Positions 54,664-63,753 of a stretch of 64,000 nt of DNA are shown in pieces (the first letter of the stretch is position 1; every line of letters begins with the position of its first letter). The notes beneath the pieces were generated by a model that saw nothing but the letters and a program-made list of their open reading frames with translations, made no database searches and was not told the DNA's origin. The stretch is from Parapedobacter pyrenivorans_A (lineage in GTDB: Bacteria > Bacteroidota > Bacteroidia > Sphingobacteriales > Sphingobacteriaceae), in assembly GCF_041925275.1 (NCBI RefSeq), contig NZ_JBHEUZ010000003.1:62001-126000 (forward strand), read 5' to 3'. Position numbers and translations under genes: made by a program.

Positions 54664-54693
54664 ACGTTCTAGTTTTAAAGGTCACAAAAAAGA

Positions 54694-54717
54694 GCGGCAA
54701 CTATAGCTAGTTGCCGC
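54694..54717. terminator. Bidirectional terminator between fadL-like gene and dps
   Basis: GCGGCAACTA and TAGTTGCCGC form a perfect 10-bp stem with a 4-base loop; A-rich run before it and CCCTTTCTG after. Confidence 0.85.
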
Positions 54718-54748
54718 CCCTTCTGTTGCAAAACAATCTTTTGCGTTA

Positions 54749-55228
54749 CTAAGCTTTGTTTACAAACGCCCGGAGCATCCAGTTTTGTTTTTCATTGAAT
54801 TGCATAAAGGCATTGATCATGTCATTGGTTCCCTCATCTTCCGCTTCCGACGTGATTTCCAACAGATCGCGCTGCATGGCAATCAATGCCTCCAAATCGG
54901 CGATGATGGCCTTCACCATGTCGATGTCTTTCATCCCGATGGTTTCCACCTCTTCGATGTCCGCGTTCTTCACGTAATCCTTAAACGTGCTGAACGGTGC
55001 TTTACCCAACGTGAGGATACGCTCGGCCAATTCATCGATGGTGGTCAATGCGTTGGTGTACAGCTCTTCAAATTTCGCATGCAGCGTAAAGAAATGATTT
55101 CCCCTTACGTTCCAGTGGCACCCCCTCAATTTCTGGTAATGGATATGGTAATTGGCCAACAAATCATTCAGGTGGTCAACAACGGGCCTTAGTTTCTTTT
55201 CTTCTAAACTGATTGCTTTTGGATTCAT
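54749..55228 (-). CDS. dps: Dps-type ferritin-like DNA-protection protein
   Basis: 159 residues with ferroxidase residues placed as in Dps: His/Asp in HIHYQKLRGCHWNVRG and FFTLHAKFEELY, then IDELAERILTLG. Dodecameric iron-storage and DNA-binding protein in the cytosol. Its C-terminal helix EKQNWMLRAFV is complete. Confidence 0.95.
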   Translation of the reverse strand: MNPKAISLEEKKLRPVVDHLNDLLANYHIHYQKLRGCHWNVRGNHFFTLHAKFEELYTNALTTIDELAERILTLGKAPFSTFKDYVKNADIEEVETIGMKDIDMVKAIIADLEALIAMQRDLLEITSEAEDEGTNDMINAFMQFNEKQNWMLRAFVNKA

Positions 55229-55292
55229 GATACTCGAATTTTTATAGTCTTGTTGATAAAACAGCGAAAGCTACAAAAAGTTTACGGCAGCG

Positions 55293-56651
55293 TCAGGAGG
55301 TGCGCTTCTTTCTGACAAACAGATTATAGTTTTCGTGCTTCTCCACGTAGACGTCTTCGCCGATATCGATGAAACCATCCAGTGCCACCGCATCATACCA
55401 TTTACCTTCAATCTCCACCTTGCCCGATGGGCGCAGCACCGTCTTCGCGACCCCTTCCTTATTCACCATTTCCAAATTCACTTTCGACGATGTGTACCCT
55501 TCCGTAGCACGTTGCTCATCTTGCAATACCAAGCGCTTGAATGCCCGTGTATTCAACAGGCTTTTGCCAAAAATAACCATCACGATGGTAGCAATCACCA
55601 TCGAGGCGATCACCAATAGGAATGAATTGAATAACATGCCCGGTTCTGCAATTGAAAAGTCGAAATAATTATTCACCACCATGCTGAAAGCCAGTCCGCA
55701 GACCAAAAATATAATGCCCAGTATACCGGCTACACCAAACCCCGGGATGACAAATAGCTCCAACAGGATCAGCACGACACCCACAACGAACAAGGCGATC
55801 TCCCAATTGTCGGCCAACCCCTGGATGTAAAGCGGAGCGAAAAACAGCGCTGCCGCGATAATCGCCACAATCAATGCGAACCCGATGCCGGGGGTCTGCA
55901 TCTCAAAGTAGATGCCACCGATGATCAGCAAGATCAGTATCCCGCTTACCGCCGGGTTGATAAGGAAGGCTATAATCCGGTCAATCGTGGTCAATTGGTG
56001 CGTGGTCAGCTGTGGGGAATCTATCCCCTCCGCGGACAGCACATCGCTCACGGACGACACTTCCGCCTCCGCCAGCCCGATATCCACGGCTTCTGCCGAC
56101 GTAAGCGTGAGGATTTTGCCGGCCGGCTTGATGTTCGGCAACTCCACGTCGCCATCCACAAACGCTTCGGCAATCTTCGGGTCGCGGCCTTTCGCCTCTG
56201 CTGTAGCCCGCATCAGCCCCCGCATGTACGATTGGTGCTTCTCGGACATGGGCTGGCCTGTTTGGTCCACCACACTCGCGGCACCGATACTGGACCCCTT
56301 GCTCATATAGATACGGTCCGTGGCCAACGATATCAAAGCCCCCGCCGATGCCGCATTGTGGTTGATGAAAACGACCGTCTCCAACGGTGAATCCAATATC
56401 CTGCTCCGGATGGAATCGGCAAAGTTCACCATCCCGCCAAACGTATTCATCTCGATGAGGACAAGGTCTACCTTCGCCCCCTCCGCTTTCGAGTACGCAT
56501 TTTTCACCTGCCGCCATGCATTGGGTCCGATGTCTTCCTTGATATCAAAGCGGTAAACATGCTGGCCCTGCACCGTGAACGCAGACAGTATCAAGCAGAT
56601 GGCAACCAACAATGGGTTCAGCAATCCCTTTTGTCGTATTTTTTTTCGCAT
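55293..56651 (-). CDS. NfeD-family membrane protease-like protein
   Basis: 452 residues. N-terminal signal or anchor, ClpP-class serine-protease domain (INHNAASAGALISLATDRIY with the catalytic Ser, and Lys in SEKHQSYM), four membrane helices (for example LLIIGGIYFEMQTPGIGFAL) and a C-terminal OB-fold NfeD domain (RPSGKVEIEGKWYDAVA). Long-form NfeD normally acts with SPFH/stomatin proteins; none is present here. ATG at 56651 chosen over TTG at 56660. Confidence 0.92.
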   Translation of the reverse strand: MRKKIRQKGLLNPLLVAICLILSAFTVQGQHVYRFDIKEDIGPNAWRQVKNAYSKAEGAKVDLVLIEMNTFGGMVNFADSIRSRILDSPLETVVFINHNAASAGALISLATDRIYMSKGSSIGAASVVDQTGQPMSEKHQSYMRGLMRATAEAKGRDPKIAEAFVDGDVELPNIKPAGKILTLTSAEAVDIGLAEAEVSSVSDVLSAEGIDSPQLTTHQLTTIDRIIAFLINPAVSGILILLIIGGIYFEMQTPGIGFALIVAIIAAALFFAPLYIQGLADNWEIALFVVGVVLILLELFVIPGFGVAGILGIIFLVCGLAFSMVVNNYFDFSIAEPGMLFNSFLLVIASMVIATIVMVIFGKSLLNTRAFKRLVLQDEQRATEGYTSSKVNLEMVNKEGVAKTVLRPSGKVEIEGKWYDAVALDGFIDIGEDVYVEKHENYNLFVRKKRTS

Positions 56652-56808
56652 ATCATTCAAAACCGTTGTATTCTTCTTCTATAAAAATTTTCTCTCAGCG
56701 GCGGAGGAGAGATCGATCACATTAAACGTAGCGTAGCAGCCTTATTGATGCAAAAAAAACAATTCAAAACATCAATACTTTATCTAAGTTTGGGGCCAAC
56801 GAGAGCGC

Positions 56809-57564
56809 ATGGATAAATATACACTAAAAATCGCATTCAGAAAAAGTTTTTTAGGCATGGTATGGCGTATTGAAGCCGACACGGACGGCCGCTTGCTTGC
56901 TGTCGAAACGCGCGATCAAGAAACGGGACGTCCATCGTTTTCCGCATTCGACTACGAGTCGGGTATATCGCTTATCCATGAAAATCCCTATGGCGACCGG
57001 AACTGGGCACTGGCAGGCACCGCTGACCGCAAATTGGTGATCAAGGCATTTGGCCAGAACAGCCCCGATGGTGCAGGCATTGCATGTATCGATGCCGACA
57101 CGGGCGACCTGCTTTGGGAGCAATTCAACTACGTATTGGTACAGGTAGGCCGCCGGCAGCTTACGGTGCGGCACCGTAACTTCGCCAGCGGCTACAAGCA
57201 ACACCTCGACCTCGATACCGGAAATTTAACACAATTTAACAATTCGGCCAGTAAACCAACCGCCGCCGAGATTGTCCTACCCCAGCGGTATGGAAATGGT
57301 ATACCCGAATGCCTGACTGCCTATTCGGTATATGGGGATTTATTCCGTTGCCCCATCGGACCAAAGGAGCTGTGGGCATTCCATGAAGTAACAGGTGAGA
57401 CCTACCAGGTACGATTGGTTGTCTCCAGCGGGCCGGCGATCGTTGCAGACCAGGTGGTCCTTACGGGATTGGAGAAGATGACGCCCGAATTATTCTTTGG
57501 GGTCGAACGGCAGGTTTTCATAATCAGCGATAATAAACGGGAAATTGTATCGTATTTAGTATAA
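56809..57564 (+). CDS. DUF4905-like protein
   Basis: 251 residues, WD/PQQ-like beta pattern (RPSFSAFDYESGISLIHENP; GAGIACIDADTGDLLWEQFN; ERQVFIISDNKREIVSYLV) fitting DUF4905. Function unknown. Next gene starts 18 bases on, so they may be co-transcribed. A TAAGTTTG about 20 bases before the start may be its -7 element. Confidence 0.7.
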   Translation: MDKYTLKIAFRKSFLGMVWRIEADTDGRLLAVETRDQETGRPSFSAFDYESGISLIHENPYGDRNWALAGTADRKLVIKAFGQNSPDGAGIACIDADTGDLLWEQFNYVLVQVGRRQLTVRHRNFASGYKQHLDLDTGNLTQFNNSASKPTAAEIVLPQRYGNGIPECLTAYSVYGDLFRCPIGPKELWAFHEVTGETYQVRLVVSSGPAIVADQVVLTGLEKMTPELFFGVERQVFIISDNKREIVSYLV

Positions 57565-57582
57565 TTGCAACAGAATTTTAAC

Positions 57583-58494
57583 ATGAGCATCACACGTACA
57601 TACCTCCCCCATCTATATCGCGCATTTTTCTTTTTAATGGCTACCCTCATCGGCCACACCGGCCTGTCTGCAAAGACAGCAGTATCTGTGGTTGATTCTG
57701 TAGGGGTTGAATACAAAAACGGCCGGAAAATCATCATCCATGAACTGGAGGCCAAAGAGACCTATTATGGATTAAGCCGGCGATACCAAGTTCCGGTAAA
57801 AGACATCATAGCGGCCAACAATAACAAGGCGTTAAAAATAGGCGATACGGTACGGATACCACAAGAAGCCGTCGACATCGCCCCCGATACGACGACGGCT
57901 AACGACACGGTTTCGCAGCCGGCGGAAGCCGTACCGGTATTAGCGGAGGATGAATATACCGCCTATAAAGTAGGCAAAGGCGAAACGCTATTCACCATCG
58001 CTAAACGCTTTATCATCTCCATCGAAAGCATCAAACGGGCAAACGGACTGACGAGCGAATCCGTACAAGCAGGCACCATCCTGAAAGTACCCCACGAAGA
58101 GCTCCCCCCGCCCCCACCTACCGCCAACGAAATCATCGTACACGATACCGACATGGCTACCGACAACGGAGCCGAATTGGAGATACCCGCCAATAGGTAT
58201 GGTATCCGGGAAATGACCGAGAAGGGAGTCGGTGTGTGGATCGATGACCTCAATCAAGAAGGCGGCAGCATGCTCGCGCTACACAAGACAGCTCCGGTGG
58301 GAACGGTGATTAAAATCACCAACCCCATGACCCGGCGTACGACATTTGCGAAAGTCGTCGGTAAATTCGCCGACACCGCCGACACCAAGGATGCCATCAT
58401 TGTCATTTCTAAATCGGCTGCTTCGCTCATCGGTGTCTTGGATCGGCGCTTTCAGGTGGAAATAGCATACGGTGCACCCAATGAGCCAAACTAG
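57583..58494 (+). CDS. LysM and RlpA-like peptidoglycan-binding protein
   Basis: 303 residues. Signal peptide (AFFFLMATLIGHTGLSA), two LysM motifs (KETYYGLSRRYQVPVKDIIA, about 50-95; KGETLFTIAKRFIISIESIK, about 130-175) and a C-terminal RlpA-like double-psi beta barrel (VGTVIKITNPMTRRTTFAKV). It should bind peptidoglycan in the periplasm. Overlaps the start of the kinase by 14 bases. Confidence 0.88.
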   Translation: MSITRTYLPHLYRAFFFLMATLIGHTGLSAKTAVSVVDSVGVEYKNGRKIIIHELEAKETYYGLSRRYQVPVKDIIAANNNKALKIGDTVRIPQEAVDIAPDTTTANDTVSQPAEAVPVLAEDEYTAYKVGKGETLFTIAKRFIISIESIKRANGLTSESVQAGTILKVPHEELPPPPPTANEIIVHDTDMATDNGAELEIPANRYGIREMTEKGVGVWIDDLNQEGGSMLALHKTAPVGTVIKITNPMTRRTTFAKVVGKFADTADTKDAIIVISKSAASLIGVLDRRFQVEIAYGAPNEPN

Positions 58495-59137
58495 TACGCC
58501 ATTCGTGGTCGGCATCGCCGGAAGCAGTGGATCGGGGAAGACTTTTTTCCTGAATGGGTTTGTCAACCACTTTGCACCCGATGAAGTAGCGCTCATCTCA
58601 CAAGACGATTACTACATCCCCGCCAATACCAAAACGAAGGAAGAGAATAAGCTGTATAATTTCGATTTGCCGACAGCCATCGACCGGTCAGCTTTCTACC
58701 ACGACATCCGGTTACTTTTTGAAGGCCAACCGGTATACCGCAAAGAATACACATTCAACAACCCGACACTGGAGCCGAAGATGATCGAAACCAAGCCGGC
58801 ACCGATTCTCATCGTTGAAGGACTATTCATCTTTTATTACGAGGAAATCAACGCCTTACTCAACCACCGGATATTCCTCCATGCCGAGGAAGAAGTGGCC
58901 CTGCGGCGGCGGCTGAAACGGGATCTCATCGAGCGGGGCTACGACGACGACGACGTTCGGTATAAATGGATGCACCATGTGATGCCCGCCTACCGTGAAT
59001 ACCTGCTGCCGTTCCGCAAACAGTGCGACCGCGTTATCATCAACAATGCCGACGATCCCGGCCCCATCATTGCCATCACCCACGAGATATCGGCCGACCT
59101 CCGGCAGCGGGCGGGTTGTGCCACACGCAGCTTATAA
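58481..59137 (+). CDS. udk: Uridine kinase-like P-loop protein
   Basis: 218 residues with GIAGSSGSGKT (Walker A), SQDDYYIP and FDLPTAIDRSAF, as in uridine/cytidine kinases. Phosphorylates nucleosides. A GTG at 58472 would give three more residues. Overlaps LysM gene and ends just inside (6 bases) the convergent scoB. Confidence 0.88.
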   Translation: MSQTSTPFVVGIAGSSGSGKTFFLNGFVNHFAPDEVALISQDDYYIPANTKTKEENKLYNFDLPTAIDRSAFYHDIRLLFEGQPVYRKEYTFNNPTLEPKMIETKPAPILIVEGLFIFYYEEINALLNHRIFLHAEEEVALRRRLKRDLIERGYDDDDVRYKWMHHVMPAYREYLLPFRKQCDRVIINNADDPGPIIAITHEISADLRQRAGCATRSL

Positions 59138-59791
59138 CTGCATTTCGGGGATGTTTCCTTCGGCGATGAATTTACCAGCTGTTGCGTTCCTGATCTCTTC
59201 CACACTCATTCCCGGGGCCCGCTCGCGCAAGTAGAATCCACCGTGCTCGATATCGACATCAAAAACAGCCATTTCAGTAACTATTTTGCGGATGCATCGT
59301 ACGCCGGTAAGGGGAAGTTTGCAGGCGGGAAGCAATTTGCTTTCGCCCGCTTTGTTCGTCTGTTGCATCGCCACAATGATATTTTTGGCCGAAGCCACCA
59401 AGTCCATCGCGCCACCCATTCCCTTCACAAGTTTTCCGGGGATCTTCCAACTGGCAATATCACCGTATTCTGACACCTCCATTGCCCCCAGAATGGTCAG
59501 ATCCACCTTCTGCGCCCTGATCATGCCGAAACTCATCGCCGAATCGAATATGGCCGACCCCGGCAGCATGGTGATGGTTTGTTTACCGGCGTTTATCAAA
59601 TCTGCATCTTCTTCACCCGCTTTGGGGAATGGGCCCATGCCCAGCAAACCGTTCTCGGATTGGAGGACCACCTGCATGGTTTCGGGTATATAGTTCGCTA
59701 CCAAGGTAGGTATGCCGATCCCAAGATTCACGTAGTATCCATCCTTTATTTCCTTTGCGATCCGTTTCGCTATTCCGTTCTTGTCTAGCAT
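59132..59791 (-). CDS. scoB: 3-oxoacid CoA-transferase subunit B
   Basis: 219 residues. SCOT/acetoacetyl-CoA transferase beta subunit with the catalytic Glu in QSENGLLGMGPFP. Pairs with scoA, two bases between genes. Enzyme moves CoA between succinyl-CoA and 3-ketoacids. Confidence 0.95.
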   Translation of the reverse strand: MLDKNGIAKRIAKEIKDGYYVNLGIGIPTLVANYIPETMQVVLQSENGLLGMGPFPKAGEEDADLINAGKQTITMLPGSAIFDSAMSFGMIRAQKVDLTILGAMEVSEYGDIASWKIPGKLVKGMGGAMDLVASAKNIIVAMQQTNKAGESKLLPACKLPLTGVRCIRKIVTEMAVFDVDIEHGGFYLRERAPGMSVEEIRNATAGKFIAEGNIPEMQL

Positions 59792-59793
59792 AC

Positions 59794-60498
59794 CTATTGA
59801 TGTGAAGATTGCACCGTCCGTTGTTCAATGCGCTTTTCATAACCCGTCCCTTGGAAAATCCGGTGCACATAGATACCCGGCGTATGGATGTGGTCGGGAT
59901 CCAGTTCCCCCGCCGGCACCAACTCCTCTACCTCGGCGATGGTAATTTTACCCGCCATGGCCATGATCGGATTAAAGTTCCGGGCAGTCATACGGTACAT
60001 TAAATTCCCCGCTGTATCGCCTTTCCAAGCCTTCACAATTGCAAAATCGGCTTCAAAGGCCATTTCCATCAGATAATCTTTTCCCCCGAAATTACGCACT
60101 TCCTTCCCTTCGGCCACCTCGGTACCCACCCCGGCAGGCGTAAAAATCGCGGGCATCCCATAGCCGGCGGCCATGCAACGTGTAGCCAGTGTACCTTGAG
60201 GTACCAACTCCACCTCCAGCTCACCGGTGAGCAACTGCCGTTCAAACTCCGCGTTTTCGCCCACGTATGAGGCTATCATTTTCCGTACCTGCCGTTTCCG
60301 TAGCAATAGGCCGATTCCAAAATCATCCACCCCTGCATTATTCGAAATACAGGTCAACCCCGAAATCCCCCGCCTTGCAATTTCATGGATGCAGTTTTCC
60401 GGAATGCCGCATAAACCAAACCCACCCAGCATGAGCGTCATTCCGTCGGTCATTCCCGCAATGGCTGCTTCGGCATCGGTTACTACCTTATTGATCAT
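59794..60498 (-). CDS. scoA: 3-oxoacid CoA-transferase subunit A
   Basis: 234 residues starting with INKVVTDAEAAIAGMTDG, CoA-binding GGFGLCGIPE and GGKDYLME; the standard alpha subunit. Leads the scoA-scoB operon; stop and the next start are adjacent. Confidence 0.95.
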   Translation of the reverse strand: MINKVVTDAEAAIAGMTDGMTLMLGGFGLCGIPENCIHEIARRGISGLTCISNNAGVDDFGIGLLLRKRQVRKMIASYVGENAEFERQLLTGELEVELVPQGTLATRCMAAGYGMPAIFTPAGVGTEVAEGKEVRNFGGKDYLMEMAFEADFAIVKAWKGDTAGNLMYRMTARNFNPIMAMAGKITIAEVEELVPAGELDPDHIHTPGIYVHRIFQGTGYEKRIEQRTVQSSHQ

Positions 60499-60608
60499 AT
60501 CCGTCTGTTAATTGGTTACCCCGTTCCAATGCGGGATGTCGACAAGTTACGAAACTTGCCGCCATCTTGCAAATAGAAGGTTCCCGGCACAAAAATCAGC
60601 GCACCTTA

Positions 60609-60640
60609 ATTGGAATTTTTCTAAATAAACCATACCTTTG
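60609..60640 (+). promoter_or_regulatory. Near-leaderless promoter of the Cys-rich gene
   Basis: ATTG (60609-60612), 20 bases, TACCTTTG (60633-60640), with the ATG only seven bases after it. The expected start of transcription is next to the start codon. Confidence 0.45.
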
Positions 60641-60647
60641 CCCCGCC

Positions 60648-60815
60648 ATGTTCGAGGAGCGTCCATTTTTCACCTACCAAGAGGCTTGTAGTGCTACGGA
60701 TCCGCAGCATTTTAAAGGATTGAATCCCTACCATGAGGGATGTGGTTGCGATTTCAAAAAATGCTGCAAGAAATACAAGCGCGGCAAACGCTGCAAAAAG
60801 TGTCCTAAACGCTAG
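60648..60815 (+). CDS. Small Cys- and Lys-rich protein
   Basis: 55 residues ending GCGCDFKKCCKKYKRGKRCK, then KCPKR; six Cys, three pairs. Possible zinc-binding or cell-envelope role; no family recognised. TAG stop overlaps the minus-strand MFS stop in the tetranucleotide CTAG. Confidence 0.6.
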   Translation: MFEERPFFTYQEACSATDPQHFKGLNPYHEGCGCDFKKCCKKYKRGKRCKKCPKR

Positions 60816-62041
60816 TCTTCGACAAAATCCAGGTCCCTGTCAAAACTCTCTTTCAATTGGCTGATGGCGAATATAGCGATACCTGTGAGCAAGAAAATCA
60901 TGATGTAAGCCGCGGTGATGATGTTCGTTTGCCCTACGAAAAACTCGAAAAGAAAGGTCGAGGGAATCAGCGCACCGCGCACGAAATTGGGCGCCGTGGT
61001 GGTAACGGTGGCCCGGAGGTTGGTACCGAACTGTTCCGATGCGATGGTTACGAACGTAGCCCAGTAGCCGATGGCAATCCCCATGAAAAATGCGATCCAA
61101 TGAAAGCGTTCCTCGGTGATGCCATCGCTGCTCAGGTACCATATCGTCGATGCAATGATCAGCAGCTGGAAAATAAATACGGCCAGTCGACGTGATTTGG
61201 TGATTTGGGCAAATAGACCTGCGGCCATATCGCCCAACGAGAGCCCCAAATAGGTAAATAGGATTCCCTTGCCAGCACTTAGGGTTACCGGGGCTCCCAA
61301 TGCACGCCCAAATTCGGGCGCTTGCGTAATCAGTATTCCCACTACAAACCAGATCGGTAAGCCGATGAGCAGGCAATATAGGTAGCGTTTGAGCCGCTTG
61401 GCATCCGTAAACAGCATACTCAGCTTCCCTTTTTCAACGGCCTTCGCCGAAACTTTCTTGAACATACCCGATTCAAATGTACCTACGCGCAAAATCAGCA
61501 ACAACAGCCCCATGCCACCACCTACGAAATAGGCATTGCGCCAATCGAAAAACTCAGAAACATAATAGGCCGCAATAGCTCCCAGCACGCCCACAGACGC
61601 CACAATCATCGTTCCGTATCCCCGCTTGCTCTTATCCATCGCCTCGCTCACCAGCGTAATACCCGCCCCCAGCTCGCCAGCCAGCCCCACCCCGGCAATG
61701 AAGCGGATAATCGCATAGGAGTGGATATCCTGTACCAATCCATTTGCGATGTTGGCAACCGAATACATCAGGATGGACCCGAAGAGCACCTTAACGCGGC
61801 CTACCTTATCGCCCAATACGCCCCACAGTAGCCCGCCAAGCAACAGTCCGCCCATCTGCATATTCAGCACATACTCGCCGTCCATCCGCATATCGGCCTC
61901 AGGGATACCGATATCGTGGAAACTTTGTACCCGAACGATGGAGAAAATAACGAGATCATAGATATCCACAAAGTAGCCCAGTGCGGCTACAATAACCAGC
62001 AACCAAGCATTCTTGGAATTGGTCAGGCTTTCGTTGGTCAT
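60812..62041 (-). CDS. MFS transporter
   Basis: 409 residues, twelve helices. Signature loop GLLWGVLGDKVGRVKVLFGS, GVGLAGELGAGITLVSE, and GYGTMIVASVGVLGAIAAYY. Resembles the metabolite:proton symporter branch. Substrate unknown. Start is preceded by a hairpin. Confidence 0.92.
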   Translation of the reverse strand: MTNESLTNSKNAWLLVIVAALGYFVDIYDLVIFSIVRVQSFHDIGIPEADMRMDGEYVLNMQMGGLLLGGLLWGVLGDKVGRVKVLFGSILMYSVANIANGLVQDIHSYAIIRFIAGVGLAGELGAGITLVSEAMDKSKRGYGTMIVASVGVLGAIAAYYVSEFFDWRNAYFVGGGMGLLLLILRVGTFESGMFKKVSAKAVEKGKLSMLFTDAKRLKRYLYCLLIGLPIWFVVGILITQAPEFGRALGAPVTLSAGKGILFTYLGLSLGDMAAGLFAQITKSRRLAVFIFQLLIIASTIWYLSSDGITEERFHWIAFFMGIAIGYWATFVTIASEQFGTNLRATVTTTAPNFVRGALIPSTFLFEFFVGQTNIITAAYIMIFLLTGIAIFAISQLKESFDRDLDFVED

Positions 62042-62059
62042 TACGTAACAATTTTATGG

Positions 62060-62080
62060 CGCTAAAATAATGTTTTAGCG
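62060..62080. promoter_or_regulatory. Hairpin upstream of the MFS gene
   Basis: CGCTAAAA and TTTTAGCG form a perfect 8-bp stem around TAATG, 19 bases before the MFS start codon on the minus strand. Could be an operator. The rest of the 224-base gap has no clear gene, though a 34-codon frame is at 62147-62251. Confidence 0.4.
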
Positions 62081-62265
62081 GAAAACCATCCCTTGCTATC
62101 CCAACAAATTTTCGGTCTTTCAAAATTTCTGGTTACCTTAGTACATATGTTATCGGAAAATGCCTCCCCCGCCTGCACCATCATGCACAACGAGGCATAC
62201 ATCCGGGATGTCCGGCATCAACCATCAAAACAGCAAGCAAGTACGATATAAACGGATAAACAGAC

Positions 62266-62895
62266 GTGACCATCAAAACATTGATATTCCAGGGCGAGGG
62301 CGAGCAGCTTGATTTCAAAAACAGGATCAGTAACTGTGGAAAAATCGCTAAGACGCTGGTGGCCTTTGCCAACACCAAGGGCGGCAAGTTGCTGGTGGGT
62401 GTGGCGGACGATGGGACGATTAGGGGTGTGAAAAGCGAGGAAGAAGAAAAATACATGCTGCTACAGGCGGGGCAACGATATTGCCGTCCTGCTATCGAAC
62501 CGCATTTCACGGAAGTTGTCGTTGACGACAAGTTGGTATTGATTGCCGAAATAACGGAGAGCGACCTGAAACCGCACTATGCCCTGGACGACCATGGAAA
62601 ATGGTGGGTATATGTGCGGGTGAAAGACAAGAGTATCCTGGCCGGTAAGGTGGTTGTGGATGTACTGCACCAAAGTAGCCGCCCCGAGGGTGTGCAGTTC
62701 AGTTATACCGAAAACGAAAAAGCGCTGATTGCCTATGTACACGCCCACCCGCGGTCATACCTAACCGAACTATGCGACCATCTCCAGCTGTCGCGCAAAC
62801 GTACACAGCGCATCCTCGTAAACCTCATCGTAGCCGGGGTTATTGAAGTACACAGCGGTGAACGCGAAGAATACTACACTGAGCGGGCCGATTAG
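62266..62895 (+). CDS. AlbA_2/Schlafen-domain DNA-binding protein
   Basis: 209 residues. N-terminal AlbA_2 domain (EGEQLDFKNRISNCGKIAKT; VAFANTKGGKLLVGVADDGT) and a C-terminal winged helix (LTELCDHLQLSRKRTQRILV). Regulator type; target unknown. GTG start at 62266 used because no ATG precedes the AlbA domain. Confidence 0.88.
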   Translation: MTIKTLIFQGEGEQLDFKNRISNCGKIAKTLVAFANTKGGKLLVGVADDGTIRGVKSEEEEKYMLLQAGQRYCRPAIEPHFTEVVVDDKLVLIAEITESDLKPHYALDDHGKWWVYVRVKDKSILAGKVVVDVLHQSSRPEGVQFSYTENEKALIAYVHAHPRSYLTELCDHLQLSRKRTQRILVNLIVAGVIEVHSGEREEYYTERAD

Positions 62896-62952
62896 TCGAT
62901 TTACCGATCGAACAATCTTCAAATTGACCCCTCTTTATATAAGCAAAATAGC

Positions 62953-62960
62953 TAAGTTTG
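62953..62960 (+). promoter_or_regulatory. TAAGTTTG -7 element at the HipA-like start
   Basis: TAAGTTTG ends four bases before the GTG at 62965, so transcription should start at the codon itself. The -33 element is not clear. Confidence 0.35.
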
Positions 62961-62964
62961 GGAC

Positions 62965-63753
62965 GTGGATCATTCAACATTACGAACGGTACAGGTAACC
63001 CGTTACGTGACGCCCCTGCGGGAAGGTGGATCATTGCCAGCCATCGCCGAGGCAGATGACGGTTTCCTATACGCCCTCAAATTCCGGGGTGCGGGGCAAG
63101 GGAGCAAGGCGCTCATTGCCGAATTAGTGGGCGGTGAAATCGCACGTGCCCTAGGCTTCCGTGTTCCTGAAATTGTATTTGCCCAGCTCGATGAGGCCTT
63201 CGGCCGGACAGAGCCGGACGAAGAGATCCAAGATTTATTGCGTGCCAGCACCGGTCTCAACCTCGCGCTGCACTACCTATCGGGTGCTATCACATTCGAT
63301 CCGGCGGTGACCCGACCGGATGCGCTGCTCGCCTCCCAAATCGTGTGGCTGGATTGCCTGCTCACCAATGTGGATCGGACAGCAAAAAACACCAATATGC
63401 TGATGTGGCACAACGACCTGTGGCTTATCGATCACGGCGCTTCCCTCTACTTCCACCATACCTGGGATGATTGGGAGGCACAGGCCATCAAGCCGTTTGT
63501 CCGGATAAAGGATCACGTGCTGCTCGCGCGGGCCTCCGCACTTGACGATGCGGATAAAACACTGAAAAACAAACTTACACTTCCTGTAATTGAACACATC
63601 GTACAGCAGATACCCGATGCTTGGCTAGCGGATGCAGATGGCCAATCGCCCGAGGCAGCGCGGGAAGTGTATCGGCAATTTTTAACGATGCGCGTGGCTG
63701 CATCGGAGGTTTTTGTTAACGAAGCGAAAGATGCCCGGGAAAGAATTGTTTGA
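62965..63753 (+). CDS. HipA-like kinase-family protein
   Basis: 262 residues. N-terminal VTRYVTPLREGGSLPAIAEA and FLYALKFRGAGQGSKALIAE, then catalytic loop with Asp in WLDCLLTNVDRTAKNTN and Asp in WLIDHGAS. HipA-family kinase fold without the classical HipB antitoxin next to it. Overlaps the DUF3037 gene by 23 bases, a common pair. Function unproven. Confidence 0.85.
   Translation: MDHSTLRTVQVTRYVTPLREGGSLPAIAEADDGFLYALKFRGAGQGSKALIAELVGGEIARALGFRVPEIVFAQLDEAFGRTEPDEEIQDLLRASTGLNLALHYLSGAITFDPAVTRPDALLASQIVWLDCLLTNVDRTAKNTNMLMWHNDLWLIDHGASLYFHHTWDDWEAQAIKPFVRIKDHVLLARASALDDADKTLKNKLTLPVIEHIVQQIPDAWLADADGQSPEAAREVYRQFLTMRVAASEVFVNEAKDARERIV

Noticed and set aside
62147..62251. 34-codon ORF between the MFS and AlbA genes
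   Set aside because: No family or conserved pattern; short enough to occur by chance.
62965..63753. Classical HipBA toxin-antitoxin system
   Set aside because: No HipB-like helix-turn-helix gene is adjacent; the partner is DUF3037.
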